Position numbers and translations under genes: made by a program. The notes below the pieces were generated by a model. That model saw nothing but the letters and a program-made list of their open reading frames with translations. It ran no database searches and was not told where the DNA came from. Shown piece after piece: positions 42,755 through 55,215 of a DNA stretch of 64,000 nucleotides. Every line of letters starts with the position of its first letter. The first letter of the stretch is position 1. The DNA is from Patiria miniata (lineage: Eukaryota > Echinodermata > Asteroidea > Valvatida > Asterinidae): the NCBI RefSeq assembly GCF_015706575.1, contig NW_024037074.1:18341334-18405333 (forward strand). Direction: 5' to 3'.

Positions 42755-43150
42755 CAAAATTGCGGGGTTATGTTGGATCATTCGGTTCTAACACTTGACT
42801 GCAAATTGTTCCTGCATTCCCTTGATACGTAGCTTCTCGCTTCCGGTTGAACTGGTGTGATACTGCAGCTATCAACAATCGTACCAGTATTATGTACATG
42901 CATTTATGTATGGTGCATCTGTAAATTTTATCCGAGGATTTCACTCCAGATGAATCCAAGACTTCCAACTTGGCATCCAATAAATTAAGTGTCGGTACCT
43001 GTCAATTATTGTACCAGATCAACAAGTGGTTTCAAGAGCTGTGCTGTTAGAATTGCTCTTCCAGTGTCTCCCCAAGTGTTTATTTTACACCAAGTACAAT
43101 AGACACTGAGACTTGATAACCGTGCATAGTTACACTTGTCTATGTGCCGT
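42755..43150 (+). repeat. tRNA-headed repeat module, headless copy
   Basis: Pair of the copy at 28,540-28,935, inside the segmental duplication. Confidence 0.55.
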
Positions 43151-43397
43151 ACCAAGAAAACTACACAAAGCCATAGCGACTTTTAGTGAGCGTCACGTGT
43201 CATCGGCAATGCGTTAGAGTGTTTTTCCTAACGGTCTTCCTCAATGTTCATTTTCATACTGTTGAAGGGGTACATTTACTTGTGCACGGAGCCAATATAT
43301 CAGAAATGAGAGGTACTGGCCACCTTCCGCCAGGAATTCACTACTTCGACTTTGATGATTTGATCCTTATTTGTTTTATGTACATGTATGTTGAGCG

Positions 43398-44300
43398 TCA
43401 CTGTCTGCCTTTCCGACAAATAAGCTTTTTGGCAGCCTTCCTAAAAGTTTTATTTCTCCAGGAATAGATGACTGTGTTGAGCCAAGAATTGCTGTAGCGC
43501 AGACTTTCAATCAAAAGCAGTATAAGCGAATGTACTTCTCCGAATTGTATGAGTGTGGGTAGCCAAGTGACACAGACAGTGCCTGTGATAATCAGAAATG
43601 TTTTGAGAGATTTGACATTTGAGCGATGCAGCTGAACCTGTGCATCTTCAGCATTGATCTCAGCTGCTGCTATACGCCGTGCCTGATGCCTTGCAATTAA
43701 AAGCAATTTCACATACAGAACGATTACAATCAAAACGGTTGATACGAAAATAGAATAAATGATTGCTGTTTGAAAAGTATCCAGCTGTTCAGAATACTCA
43801 GCTAAGATTATGCAAGTGAGTGCAAAAAGACAGAGAAAAGTTGCACATATCAAGGCAATATAAGCTCTTCTTTTGGTGACTAGAGTTTGCAGTCTGAGAG
43901 GTTGTGATACTGCAATGTAGCGGATCGCGGTAATAATTACTAGAATGCACAATCCCAGCAGCTGAAAAAATACAACTACGTGTGTTATGGAAAGGGATTG
44001 AATATGAAAATTCAGTTTGAGACTGGCGGAGAGAAGACCAAAGAAGCCCACTCCAACATCGGTAATCGTTAGGGCTACCATCAGCAGCTTAGTGACGTCA
44101 TGCATGTCATGTATGCGATGTAACACCAGCAGAGAAAACAAGTTGCAGATGATGCAAAATAAGCAAATTGGACCTCGAACACACACGATAAGAATGCAAG
44201 TTGAATAACCCAATCTTTCTATGCATCCACCGTTCCCGTCAGTAGTGTTAGAATTGGAAACAAGAGGAGATAACTCGTATTCATATGATATGTTTGCCAT
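43398..44300 (-). CDS. R6: intronless rhodopsin-like GPCR, intact
   Basis: 300 residues, the closest relative of R2 (about 21 differences). One third of these are bunched in loop 3 and the start of TM7 (G-E-V-H-S-L-I-L-L-L-I-E-S-L). It keeps D81, an I-R-Y after TM3, W-L-P in TM6 and N-T-V-I-Y in TM7. Third-loop residues H-Q-A-R-R-I-A-A-A-E-I-N match R1 and R9 better than R2 (H-H-A-R-R-M-A-A-T-E-I-I), a second sign of patchwise exchange. A CRE element begins 1.09 kb upstream. Confidence 0.92.
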   Translation of the reverse strand: MANISYEYELSPLVSNSNTTDGNGGCIERLGYSTCILIVCVRGPICLFCIICNLFSLLVLHRIHDMHDVTKLLMVALTITDVGVGFFGLLSASLKLNFHIQSLSITHVVVFFQLLGLCILVIITAIRYIAVSQPLRLQTLVTKRRAYIALICATFLCLFALTCIILAEYSEQLDTFQTAIIYSIFVSTVLIVIVLYVKLLLIARHQARRIAAAEINAEDAQVQLHRSNVKSLKTFLIITGTVCVTWLPTLIQFGEVHSLILLLIESLRYSNSWLNTVIYSWRNKTFRKAAKKLICRKGRQ

Positions 44301-45389
44301 CGTTTGTAGAGTGCTGAATTATAACATTTGTTATAGTTTTGTTTTATAGCACAGAGGCCAGAGGGCAAACCTTTAATAATGCACTTGTTGCTGAATCCAA
44401 ATCATTCCATCTGATTTCAAATCAGTTTCTGGTTTATGCAAACTTCAGTGCCTCTGTAGTCTATGGACCATACATTTGAAATCTCTGGAACATCATTCGG
44501 TCTCGTGTTAATCGAGAGGTTATGTTTAAGTTTGCATCTTTGCAGTCCTTGATCTTGTGAGTGGTGTGCCTTTGTTCATTTGTCTACCACCATGATCGAT
44601 ATCCAGTTGTACGAAAGATGTGCAACCTTTTTGAAAATTCCTCAGGTCTAATGAAATGTTACAAGCATTTCAGTAGAAGCAACGTACGCCTACGTGAAGT
44701 ATACCTTGGTTTAAGGTCTACACAGTTTGTATGGGTGAACGGTTGCTGTCAGATTCATTCAATGACAAATGATATTTCTTCAGCGAAGAGTCGTGAAATT
44801 GTGGTGCAGACACCAAGAACACAATCTGATCTGTATCTTGTAGTGTTTGACGTCGTCGGGCAATCCTCGATTCGAAGAGTTGTCACAGTTTGCTGGTGTC
44901 TCCCTCGCTGTTGATGAGTAGTCTCGTGGCTATTTAGTCCCGTGATCGTATTGGTCGTCCAAAGATGAAGCAGGAGAACTGCGGGGTTGAGTAAGGCAAG
45001 TATTAGCGTGTAATGTTTGAAATTTGGCTGAAAGTAACAGGTCCAAATGACTTCTGAAGAAGCAAACGTCATTCATCATATTATTATTCAAGGACTCTCT
45101 TTTCTGGCATAGATCTGTTTCACATCCAAGTGATCTGCGTCACTGCTGCCCTTGAAGACTCCCTCAAAAATGTGTCTCAATGGCAAAGCGAAGAGAAATT
45201 GACTTACAGCCGACAGGAACAGTGAGATTATAGCTTTTGATGGGGTTTCCAATTGCCTAAAAGTGAGCGTGGTTGCGCTGATGGTTGTGGGTAGGCGCGA
45301 CAGGTTGTGCTGTCAATTTTCGTTAACGTCGACAGCGTTTATATGCCCAGTATTGGCATGGAAGTGGATGCAGTCGGCTATTAGTATAC
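44301..45389. other. 5' flank of R6
   Basis: Near-identical to 30,087-31,178 upstream of R2. Probable promoter; no separate gene seen. Confidence 0.55.
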
Positions 45390-47052
45390 GATAGCTCACT
45401 CCATCCAGCCAGGTAAATCAATAGTTTTTTTTAATAAAAGCTCGCCCGCTTTGCGGGAAAATCACTGCTTTGACTTTGATTATTTGATGAACACAGATGA
45501 ACGCACCAAGCCACACACCCACACTGAAAGGCCTTTAAGCCAGATTTGCATGAGCAACTGGTGAACAAAGGAGCACAGAATAGCTGCTTTTAATATAGTA
45601 AAGCATAGAAGTAGCGATGATGTTGACAATAGCCATGCATTTTGCTAAAGTCTTAGCTGCCCTTCACTTTGCTTAAAATCAACAGCAACCTTCCATTAGT
45701 TTTCTCTTTAATTGGATAATGGATTACCAGAAACTGTCTGCCTGATAAATGGCTGTTTCGGCAAATTGCCGGAACAGCCTTTGTTTTCGTTAATTTTTTT
45801 TTATTTTGTGTTCTTTTTCAGACTCCTGCTCATAGAATTTGTACACGTTTTCATCATAGCCAGCACTCTGGGCACTAAAATCTATCCAATATACTTAACG
45901 TACGATTAGACCAGAACCTGCAGATGTGTGCCGAACACTAACGTCTTCATCACGTCATCACGTGTCATGACGTTACAATATAGGTGCATATTTTGAAAGT
46001 CTATAACCCCAGAACTACAGGTCCGATTGGGTTGAAAGTTGGTATGCACCTAGACCGGGATGTGTTATAGATGAAAATTGAAGTGACGTTTCGATGACGT
46101 CATCAGGTGACTTATGACGTCATATTAAATTTGCATATTTTGAAGGCCTGTATCTTCAGAAAGACAGACCCGATTGGGTTGAAAGTTGGTACGTACCTAG
46201 CTAGAACGGGATGTGTTATAGATGAAAATGGAAATGACCTTACGATGACGTCATCACATGACATGTGACGTCATATTAACAGTGCATATTGTGAAGGCCT
46301 ACATCTACAGAATGACAGGTCCGATTGGGTTGCAATTTGGTATGCAATAGACTGTTATGTGCTACAGATGAACTGTGAGGTAGTGTTACAATGACATCAT
46401 CACACATTATGTGACGTCACATTAAATGTACATTTTTATATGGACTGCAGAACTATTGACCTTGTTCACTTTGCACCTTTCTACTGCACATCTATGTACT
46501 ATCAATCTACAACATGACAGAAAAAAAATAACAAAACTACCGAAACAGCCATGTGTTTGTCCACAAACATCTAGTATTACATCTAGAAATTACTTTCCAC
46601 GAAGATGTATGCAATATCATTGATGACAGTTGATTTATTACAATGGAATCTATAAGTTTGCATAATTTGTAATGAGATGTATACGTTTGCAAATAATTTG
46701 TCTGCAACCTATCAGATTATTAGAGAAAAGAGAAGCAACAACATTGTGATTAATATTTTGACTATACACAGACATTTACACCTTCATTTTATAATTCCAC
46801 GATAGGCATTCCATAAAGTTGTCTTTTGAGTGACATTTTGAAACCAAAAATGACTGGATCTAGATCATGTCAATTCTATCCCTCGTCTACTCTACAAAAA
46901 AAAATTGACTGGTAGCCCAGATAAATAACTGCTTACTGCAAATAACAAAGTAATCCTTGGCTTTGGATTTTCAAAGAAGTGATTTTCCCGCGAAGGCGAC
47001 GAGCTTTAATAAAAAACTATTGATTTTCACCTGGCTCGATGGAGTGAGCTAC
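45390..47052. mobile_element. 1.66-kb inverted-repeat element with CRE array (copy 2)
   Basis: Same ends and layout as copy 1, because it was duplicated with the surrounding block (flanks TTAGTATA and GTTGTACATTG are the same). CRE units lie at ~45,945-46,425. Confidence 0.8.
45945..46425. repeat. CRE-palindrome tandem array (copy 2)
   Basis: Four ~145-150 bp units like those in copy 1. Several sites have decayed by one base (for example TGACGTTT, TGACATCA). Confidence 0.85.
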
Positions 47053-49065
47053 CGTTGTACATTGTGTAGAACCCTCAAAATAAATTGACATTAACTATGC
47101 TCATGTATGTCATACAGTCTCAAGGTATAGCTCGTCGTTATGAAACACACAATAACACCACTGCATCCTATTCCTGTGCTCCAGTGACGACGTATAGCCT
47201 ATGACCTGTAACATGGAAGCATGTCGGGTAGATGATTTAGTTTTGTGGTTGCGTTGCTGGAATTGAGCTTGCTAGGCAGAGACAGACATTGCTTTGTTCA
47301 AGATACTCCGTAAAATAATGTTTAAAATATAGCCTATTGTGTACCTCAGAAACCAGTAGGTACATGTAAGTGTTCAATGTAGACTTTTTTATTCTTATAC
47401 ATGTGTCATTGAATTCCATTAAGTCCTGATGACACGGTTGTAAGTGTCCACATTGCACTGGTCATCTGGTGGTTATGGTTCGAGTCTCACCAGAGCAACT
47501 TAGTGAACATTTTACTCAATCTCGCAGACCTTGAATAACTTAGGAAGGTTCCTAAATGAAAATTGAAGTGACGTCTCGATGACGTCATCACGTGACTTAC
47601 GACGTCATATTAAATTTGCATATTTTGAAGGCCTGTATCTTCAGAAAGATAGACCCGATTGGGTTGAAAGTTGGTACGTACCTAGCTAGAACGGGATGTG
47701 TTATGGATGAAAATGGAAATGACCTTACGATGACGTCATCATATGACATGTGACGTCATATTAACAGTGCATATTGTGAAGGCCTACATCTACAGAATGA
47801 CAGGTCCGATTGGGTTGCAATTTGGTATGCAATAGACTGTTATGTGCTACAGATGAACTGTGAGGTAGTGTTACAATGACGTCATCACACATTATGTGAC
47901 GTCACATTAAATGTACATTTTTATATGGCCTGCAGAACTATTGACCTTGTTTACTCTGCACCTTTCTACTGCACATCTATGTACTATCAATCTACAACAT
48001 GACAGAAAAATAAAATAACAAAACTACCGAAACAGCCATGGGTTTGTCCACAAACATCTAGTAGTATTTGTGTCTCTAATTACTTTCAACGAAGATGTAT
48101 GCAATATCATTGATGACAGCTGATTTATTACAATGGAATCTATAAGTTTGCATAATTTGTAATGAGATGTATAAGTTTGTAAATTATTTGTCTGCCACCT
48201 ATCAGATTTTTTTAAAGAGAATGACTCCTTAGAGAAAAGAGAAGCAAAAACATTGTGATTAATATTTTGACTATCTATACACAGACATTTACACCTTCAT
48301 TTTTTATAATTCCACGATAGGTATTCCATAAAGTTGTCCTTTGAGTGACATTTTGAAAACAAAAATGACTGGATCTAAATCATGTCAATTCTATCCCTCG
48401 TCTACTCTACAAAAAAAATTGACTGGTGGCCCAGATAAATAATTGCTTACTGCAAACAACAAATTAATCCTTGACTTTGGATTTTCAAAGAAGTGATTTT
48501 CCCGCGAAGGCGACGAGCTTTAATAAAAAAAACTACTGATTTTCACCTGGCTCGATGGAGTGAGCTACCGTTGTACATTGTGTAGAACCTCCATAATAAA
48601 TTGACATTAACTATGCTCATGTATGTCATACGGTCTCAAGGTATAGCTCGTCGTTATGAAACACACTATAACACCACTGCATCCTATTCCTGTGCTCCAG
48701 TGACGACGTATAGCCTATGACCTGTAACAAGGAAGCATGTCGGGTAGATGATTTAGTTTTGTGGTTGCGTTGCTAGAATTGAGCTTGCTAGGCAGAGACA
48801 GACATTGCTTTGTTCAAGATACTCCGTAAAATAATGTTTAAAATATAGCCTACTGTGTACCTCAGAAACCAGTAGGTACATGTAAATGTTCAATGTAGAC
48901 TTTTTTACTCTTATACATGTGTCATTGAATTCCATTAAGTTCTGATGACACGGTTGTAAGTGTCCACATTGCACTGGTCATCAGGTGCTTATGGTTCGAG
49001 TCTCACCACAGCAACATTAATAGTGAACATTTTACTCAATCTCGCAGACCTTGAATAACTTAGGA
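46071..49065. repeat. Direct tandem duplication, ~1.5-kb unit
   Basis: Sequence from 46071 (ATGAAAATTGAAGTGACG, inside the CRE array) to ~47555 is repeated from 47556. The junction at 47550-47560 joins AGGAAGGTTCCTA directly to AATGAAAATTGAAG. As a result a partial array and a second right end of the element (to ~48569) follow. Confidence 0.85.
47556..48569. mobile_element. Partial 1.66-kb element (right part) made by tandem duplication
   Basis: Holds about 2.5 CRE units, the receptor-flank body and the right inverted repeat ending TGGAGTGAGCTACC. It lacks the left end. Confidence 0.8.
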
Positions 49066-49462
49066 TGTTCCTAGTAAATATGCGGGGTTTGTGTGGATCA
49101 CCAGTTCTAATACTTGATCACTAATTGATCCTGCATTCACTCTTTGGCACGTATAGTTTCTCAATTCTGGTTGAACTTGTGCAATGTTGTGTATGCATGT
49201 ATCAACACACGTACCGGTATATGATCAAAAGTTATGGTGCATTTATCTATTTCATCCCATGATTTCACTCCAGATCCACCCAAGATTCCCAACTTGTCAT
49301 CCGATAAATTGTCAATCCATGTGAATTGTATCAGATCAACAAGTAGTTTCCAGAGCTGTGTTGCTCCATTTGATCTTACTGTGTCTCCCCTCAATGGTAT
49401 TTTAAACCAAATATACAGATACACACTGAGACCTGATAACCGTGTACAGTCTCTACGATCAT
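48945..49462 (+). repeat. tRNA-headed repeat module (copy)
   Basis: Head TTATGGTTCGAGTCTCACC plus a body almost identical to 33,180-33,722, with the same ~107-codon minus-strand open stretch (49161-49484). Confidence 0.6.
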
Positions 49463-49828
49463 AGCAGGAAGACTGCATCCTCAAATGCAGTTTGACGTGA
49501 TTAGAGGAAGGAGCTCATTGTTGACACGCAGTCAGTGTCTTGACAAGCAACATACATACACTGTCAATCCATCTCAATTAAATCATTTTGATTAAGTTTT
49601 TAGGCAATAATCTTGTCAATCAGAGCTGTTTACAAAGTTTTCCTCACGGAAATTTTGGCTGCATCAGCTATATCACAAATGAGAGATCCTCGGAGCCTTT
49701 GTGAGGAAATCACTGCTTTGACTTTGATAACTTGATTTGCATGAGCTTGAGCCTGATTTGCATGAGCAAAGTCTGGTGAACAAAAACACTGAAAGCCGCT
49801 TTATTATAAAACATTAAAGCATCGATAC

Positions 49829-50303
49829 TACGGCTGTGCATATCCGCATCGAACCTTGTACGTGAGTGAGTACCCGACTGTTAATGTCAGGAACTGACTC
49901 CAGATCATGGAAACGGGTACCTGAAACCAATTTAACAAATTAGTTAGTAACTTCTCAGACAATGAAAAGAAAAGTGTCAAATATCATTTGTGTGGAATTT
50001 TCAAACTGAAAAAACAGGCTACATGGGAAAACAAAACATATTCCATGTTTGTGACGTTCGCAAATGTTACAGTTCACACCGTAAATTGGCTATAAAGCTC
50101 ATTGTACACACTTACGTATCTTGCTGTGTTGACGCACCGATGTGGGAGTATTGTCATGCAGACTTTTATGAACAAACGGATCAGCAACTTCCGAGATTTG
50201 AATTTTGGGGTTGGGTTCTTAAACAGGTACTCGTGTACCTGTGGTTTTTTTTTTTTTCAATCGGGTACCCGGTTCAAGTACCACCCGCGAATGCACACCC
50301 CTA
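49829..50303. mobile_element. hAT-type MITE, GGGGTGTGCAT ends (best copy)
   Basis: Left end TACGGCTGTGCAT; right end GAATGCACACCCCTA, which reversed is TAGGGGTGTGCATTC. Flanked by a perfect 8-bp duplication ATCGATAC (49821-49828 and 50304-50311), as expected for hAT. Length 475 bp; no transposase frame. Confidence 0.88.
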
Positions 50304-50309
50304 ATCGAT

Positions 50310-51615
50310 ACATGTAATTTTGTCAAGAGCCTGGAACTTTTGAACGTTTGCTTAAAATCAACAGTGACTTTTCATTAGCTAACTCTTTATTTCTTTCACA
50401 AACACATCTATTTCCTCTTAATAACAGAACTGAAGAATGATACAAGTATTGGTTAAGATATAAAGGGCAGTAGAGGTGGCCAAACATTGAAAGCATAGCT
50501 TGTATCAGGCATGCCATTTTATCTCCTCTGGATATAACCCACCTTTGAACTTAACTTGCTTAATGATTTATAACTATCGACTTGTTGTAATTTCTTTCAC
50601 AAAAAAAACAATTATACTTCTAAGCAGTAAACAAATTATGAAAATATTAATGGGCAATGAGTAGGATCGCCATTCGAAGCAGGGCAGAGACACATTAAAT
50701 ACAAAGTATATTACATTACAAAAGGTACAATTTAAGTTTGCGTTTAGAAATATTATATGACATCGAACATCTATAACGAATCACCAAAAACCGTCTGCCT
50801 CACAAGAATAATAAGCCTCTCATTATTTTCTGTGAGGTTAATAATTCGTTATTATTGATTGGCAGAATTTTACATGTAGTTTTAGAGTGATAGTATACTA
50901 GTATAAAATGCAATGAGATGTACAGAAAGCATTTTTCTTACTTTTATTCCTTTTCAGCTAAGTTTATATTCTACTTTTGTCGCACACACAGTAATTCAAA
51001 ATTGCATTCATTGCAGAAAAGTAGAATTTACACTTTTATTTGAGAAGAAGACCAATGGGCCCATTCTTCATATTTTTTATTTTAAAGAAGTCGTCTCATA
51101 AAATATCTGGGATAGATTGCGGACAAATTTATCTGCAAATAGGCCAATTGTATCAAGTGTTAAATGCAGGATTCTGATGCACATCTTCCCTAGAATCTTC
51201 CTATTATGAAGTCATTAGTTTGTAAACATTGCTGAAAACTGTAAAGAAATAATGCTTAAGGCTCATATGCGATGCAATGAGCCTTTTACGGTAATATTGT
51301 CTGCAACTTATAATGAGATTCATATTTAATGAGATTAATGCCTTAAGTTATGACTGTATCTATATACACAAATATTTACACCTGCACTTTGTGATTTCAT
51401 GGTAGGTATTCCATAAAGTTCTCACTTTAGTCTCACAGAAACTCAAAGTAATGTGATATTTTGAAACCTACAATGACTGAATCTAAATCATGTAATCCTA
51501 TCCCTCATCTACTCTAAGATACTCGATTGGTTGCCCAGATAAATCTTTGGTTACTGCAGACAAGAGATTAGTCCTTGGCTCTGGGTTTGCAAAGAAATTG
51601 CTCTTTGTTTATTGT
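50310..51615. repeat. Receptor 3'-flank repeat (R7 copy)
   Basis: Same block order as at R3, R5 and R8. Confidence 0.7.
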
Positions 51616-51629
51616 ATGTACGTTGATCA

Positions 51630-52525
51630 TCACTGTTTGCCTTTCCGACAAATGAGGCTTTTGGCAACCTCTCTGAAAGTTTTGTTTCGCCAGCAATAGA
51701 TGACTGTGTTGAGCCAGGAATTGCTGTAGCGCAGACTTTCAATCAAAATAAATATAAAGGGATGTAAATTTCCAAATGGTATGAATGTGGGCAGCCAAGT
51801 CACATAGACAGTGCATGTGATGATCAGAAACGTTTTGAGAGATTTGAAAGAGAGCGATGCCGCTGAACCTGTGCATCGTCAGCATTGATCTCAGCTGCTG
51901 CTATACGCCGTGCCTGATGCCTGGCAATCTAAAGCAATTTCACATACAGAACAATTACAGTTAAAAGAGTTGATACTACAAGAAAATAAATGAGTGCTAC
52001 GTCAATAATAACCAGCGGTTCAAAATGCTCAACTAAGATTCTGCAAGTAAGTTCAACCGTACTGAGTACAGTTGCACATGTCAAGGCAATATAAGCTCGT
52101 CTTTTGGTGACCAGAATTTCCAGTTTGAGAGGTTGTGATACTGCAATGTAGCGGACCACAGTTATCATTGCCAGAATGCACAACCCCAGCAGCTGAAAAA
52201 ATAACACTATGTTTTCAAGTTCCTTTATATAAATGTGCAGTTTGAGACTTGCAATGAGTAGACCAAAGAAGCCCACTCCAACATCGGCAATCGTTAGGGC
52301 TACCACCAGCAGCTTAGTGACGTCATGCATGTCATGTATGCGATGAAACACCAGCAGAGAAAACAAGTTGCAGATGATGCAAAATAAGCAAATTGGACCT
52401 CGAACACACACGATAAGAATGCAAGTTGAATAACTCAATCTTTCTATGCATCCACCGTTCCCGTCAGTAGTGTTAGAATTGGAAACAAGAGGAGATAACT
52501 CGTATTCATATGATATGTTTGCCAT
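51630..52525 (-). pseudogene. R7: broken, mosaic rhodopsin-like GPCR
   Basis: The N-terminus and TM1 are the R2/R6 type (M-A-N-I-S-Y-E-Y-E-L). TM2-TM3 matches R5 (K-L-H-I-Y-I-K-E-L-E-N-I-V-L-F-F-Q). TM4-TM5 matches R3 (V-L-S-T-V-E-L-T-C-R-I-L and F-E-P-L-V-I-I-D-V-A-L). The 3' end matches R5 again. A TTG-to-TAG change at 51929-51931 stops the frame after TM5. A one-base loss near 51848 in the third cytoplasmic loop is shared with R5. A CRE element begins 0.93 kb upstream. Confidence 0.88.
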
Positions 52526-53450
52526 TGTTTGTAGAGTGCTGAATTATAACATTTGTTATAGGTTTGTTTCATAACACAGAGGCCAGAGGGCAAAATTTTC
52601 ATTATGCACTTGTTGCAGAATCCAATTCATTCCATCTGATTTCAAATCAGTTTCTGGTTTATGCAAACGTCAGTGCCTTCTGTAGTCTATAGACCATACA
52701 TTTGGAATCTCTGGAACATCATTCGGTCTCGTGTTAATCAAGAGGTGATGTTAAAGTTTGCATCTTTGCAGTCCTTGATCTTGTGAGTGGTGTGTCTTTG
52801 TTCATTTGCCTACCACCATGATCGATATCCTGTTGTACGAAAGATGTGCAAACCTGTTTGGAAAATTCCTCAGGTCTAATGAAATGTTACTAGCATTTCA
52901 AAAGAAGCAACGTACGCCTACGTGAAGTACATACCTTGGTTTAAGGTCTACACGGTTTGTATGGGTGAACGGTTGCTGTCAGATTCATTCAATGACAAAT
53001 GGTATTCCTTCAGCGAAGAGTCGTGATATTGTGGTGCAGCCACCAAAAACACAATCTGATCTGTGTGCTGTAATGTTTGAAATTTGGCTGAAAGTAACAG
53101 GTCCAAGTGACTTCTGAATAAGCAAACGTCATTCAACATATTATTATTCAAGTACTCTCTTCTCTGGCATAGATCTGTTTTACATACAAGTGATCTGCGT
53201 CACTGCTGCAGACTCCCTCCAAAATGTGCCATAATGGCAAAGCGAAGAGAAGTTGACTTACAGCCGACAGGAACAGTGAGATTATAGCTTTTGATTGGGT
53301 TTCCAACTGCCGAACAGTGAGCGTCATTGCATTGATGGTTGTGGGTAGGCGCAACAAGTTGTGCTGTACATGTTCGTTAACGCTGACAGCGTTATCGATA
53401 TCTGCCCAGAATTGGCATGGAAGTGGATGCAGTCATCTATTAGTATACTC
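52526..53450. other. 5' flank of R7
   Basis: Homologous to the flanks of R2 and R6 over its full length, with small deletions. No separate gene. Confidence 0.5.
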
Positions 53451-53970
53451 CATAGCTCACTCCATCGAGCCAGGTAAATCAATAGTTTTTTTTATTAAAG
53501 CTCGCCGCCTTCGCGGGAAAATCACTGCTTTGACTTTGATTATTTGATGAACACAGATGAACGCACACAGCCACACACCAACACTAAAAGGTCTTTAAGC
53601 AAGATTTGCATGAGCAACTGGTGAACAAAAAAGCATTAGCTGCTTTTAATAAAGTAAAGCATAGAAGTAGCGATGATGTTGACAATAGCCATGCATTTTG
53701 TTAAAGTCTTAGCTGCCATTCACTTTGCTTAAAATCAACAGCAACTTTCCATTAGCCTTCTCTTTAATTGGATAATGGATTACCAGAAACTGTCTGCCTG
53801 ATGAATGGCTGTTTCGGCAAATTGCTTTCGTTAATTTTTTTATGACTATGACTCCTGCTCATAGATTTTGTACTCGTTTTCATCATAGCCAGCAGTCTGG
53901 GCACTAAAATCTATCCAATATACTTAACATACGATTAGGCCAGCACCTGCAGATGTGTGCCGAACACTAA

Positions 53971-54450
53971 CGTCATCATGACGTCATCACGTGTCACATG
54001 ACGTCACAATATAGGTGCATATTTTGAAGGTCTATCACTCCAGAAGTAAAGGTCCGATTGAGTTGAAAGTTGGTATGCACCTAGACCGGGATGTGTTATA
54101 GATGAAAATTGAAGTGACGTCACGATGACGTCATCGCGTGACAGATGACGTCATATTAAATTTGCATATTCTGAAGGCCTGTATCTTCAGAACGACAGAC
54201 CCGATTGGGTTGAAAGTTGGTACGTACCTAGAACGGGATGTGTTATAGATGAAAATGGAAATGACGTCACGATGACGTCATGACATGACATGTGACGTCA
54301 TATTAACAGTGCATATTGTGAAGGCCTACATCTACAGAATGACAGGTCCGATTGGGTTGAAATTTGGTGTGCAAAAGACTGTGATGTGCTACAGATGAAC
54401 TGTGAGGTAATGTTACAATGACGTCCTCACACATTATGTGACGTCACATT
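53971..54450. repeat. CRE-palindrome tandem array (copy 3, best preserved)
   Basis: Nine perfect TGACGTCA octamers, at 53979, 53999, 54115, 54126, 54146, 54262, 54273, 54293 and 54439. They come in clusters of up to three per unit, often around CACGTG- or GCGTGAC-type spacers. Confidence 0.92.
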
Positions 54451-54902
54451 AAATGTACCTTTGTATATGGCCTGCAGAACTATTGACCTTCACTCTGCAC
54501 CTTTCTACTGCACATCTATGTACTATCAATCTACAACATGACAGAAAAATAAAATAACAAAACTACCAAACCGGCCATGTATTTGTCCACAAACATCTAG
54601 TAGTATTTGTGTCTCTAAATACTTTCCACGAAGATGTATGCAATATCATTGATGACAGTTGATTTATTACAATGGAATCTATAAATTTGCATAATTTGTA
54701 ATGAGATGTTTAAGTTTGCAAATAATTTTTTTACAACCTATCAGTTTATTTTAAAGAAAATGACTTCTAAGAGAAAAGAGAAGCAAAAACGTGATCATTT
54801 TTTGACTATCTATACACAGACATTTACACCTTCAGTTTGTAATTCCACGATAGGCATTCCATAAAGTTGTCTTTTGAGTGACATTTTGAAACCAAAAATG
54901 AC

Positions 54903-55215
54903 CAAGGGCGGATCCAGGGGGGGGGCCAAAGGGGGCCATGGCCCCCCCCAAAACGAAACCAATTTTTTTTTTTTTTTAATGTGACATCGCAATAAAGGCA
55001 GGCAATGAGTACACCACCATCTTTTCCTCAAAAAAATTGGTTAAAGTGGTCAGAAATTGCCTCAGATCGCACCACAGAGCATCTAGAATCCAAAAATTTT
55101 TCGGGGCCCTCACGGGCCCCGAACCCCACGCCGTAATTTTTGAGACCCACTTTTTTGGGGGGGACCAAATTTTTTTTTGGCCCCCCCCCAAAATTGTGTT
55201 CTGGATCCGCCCTTG
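54903..55215. mobile_element. hAT-type MITE with CAAGGGCGGATCCAG ends (copy 2)
   Basis: Perfect 8-bp target duplication AAAATGAC (54895-54902 and 55216-55223). The uninterrupted site AAAAATGACTGGATCT is present at ~32,629, ~46,847 and ~48,363 in the other element copies. Same internal sequence as the copy in the Notch-ligand intron. Confidence 0.93.

Larger units (their letters stand above)
41850..47470. repeat. Segmental duplication, partner of 26,830-33,290
   Basis: Blocks correspond with offsets of ~15.0 kb (R1/R5), 14.58 kb and 14.21 kb (R2/R6 and their flanks). The changes in offset are explained by a 440-bp deletion in this copy and the 368-bp MITE in the other. It includes R6, the shared 5' flank, one CRE element and the module after it. 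Confidence 0.85.
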
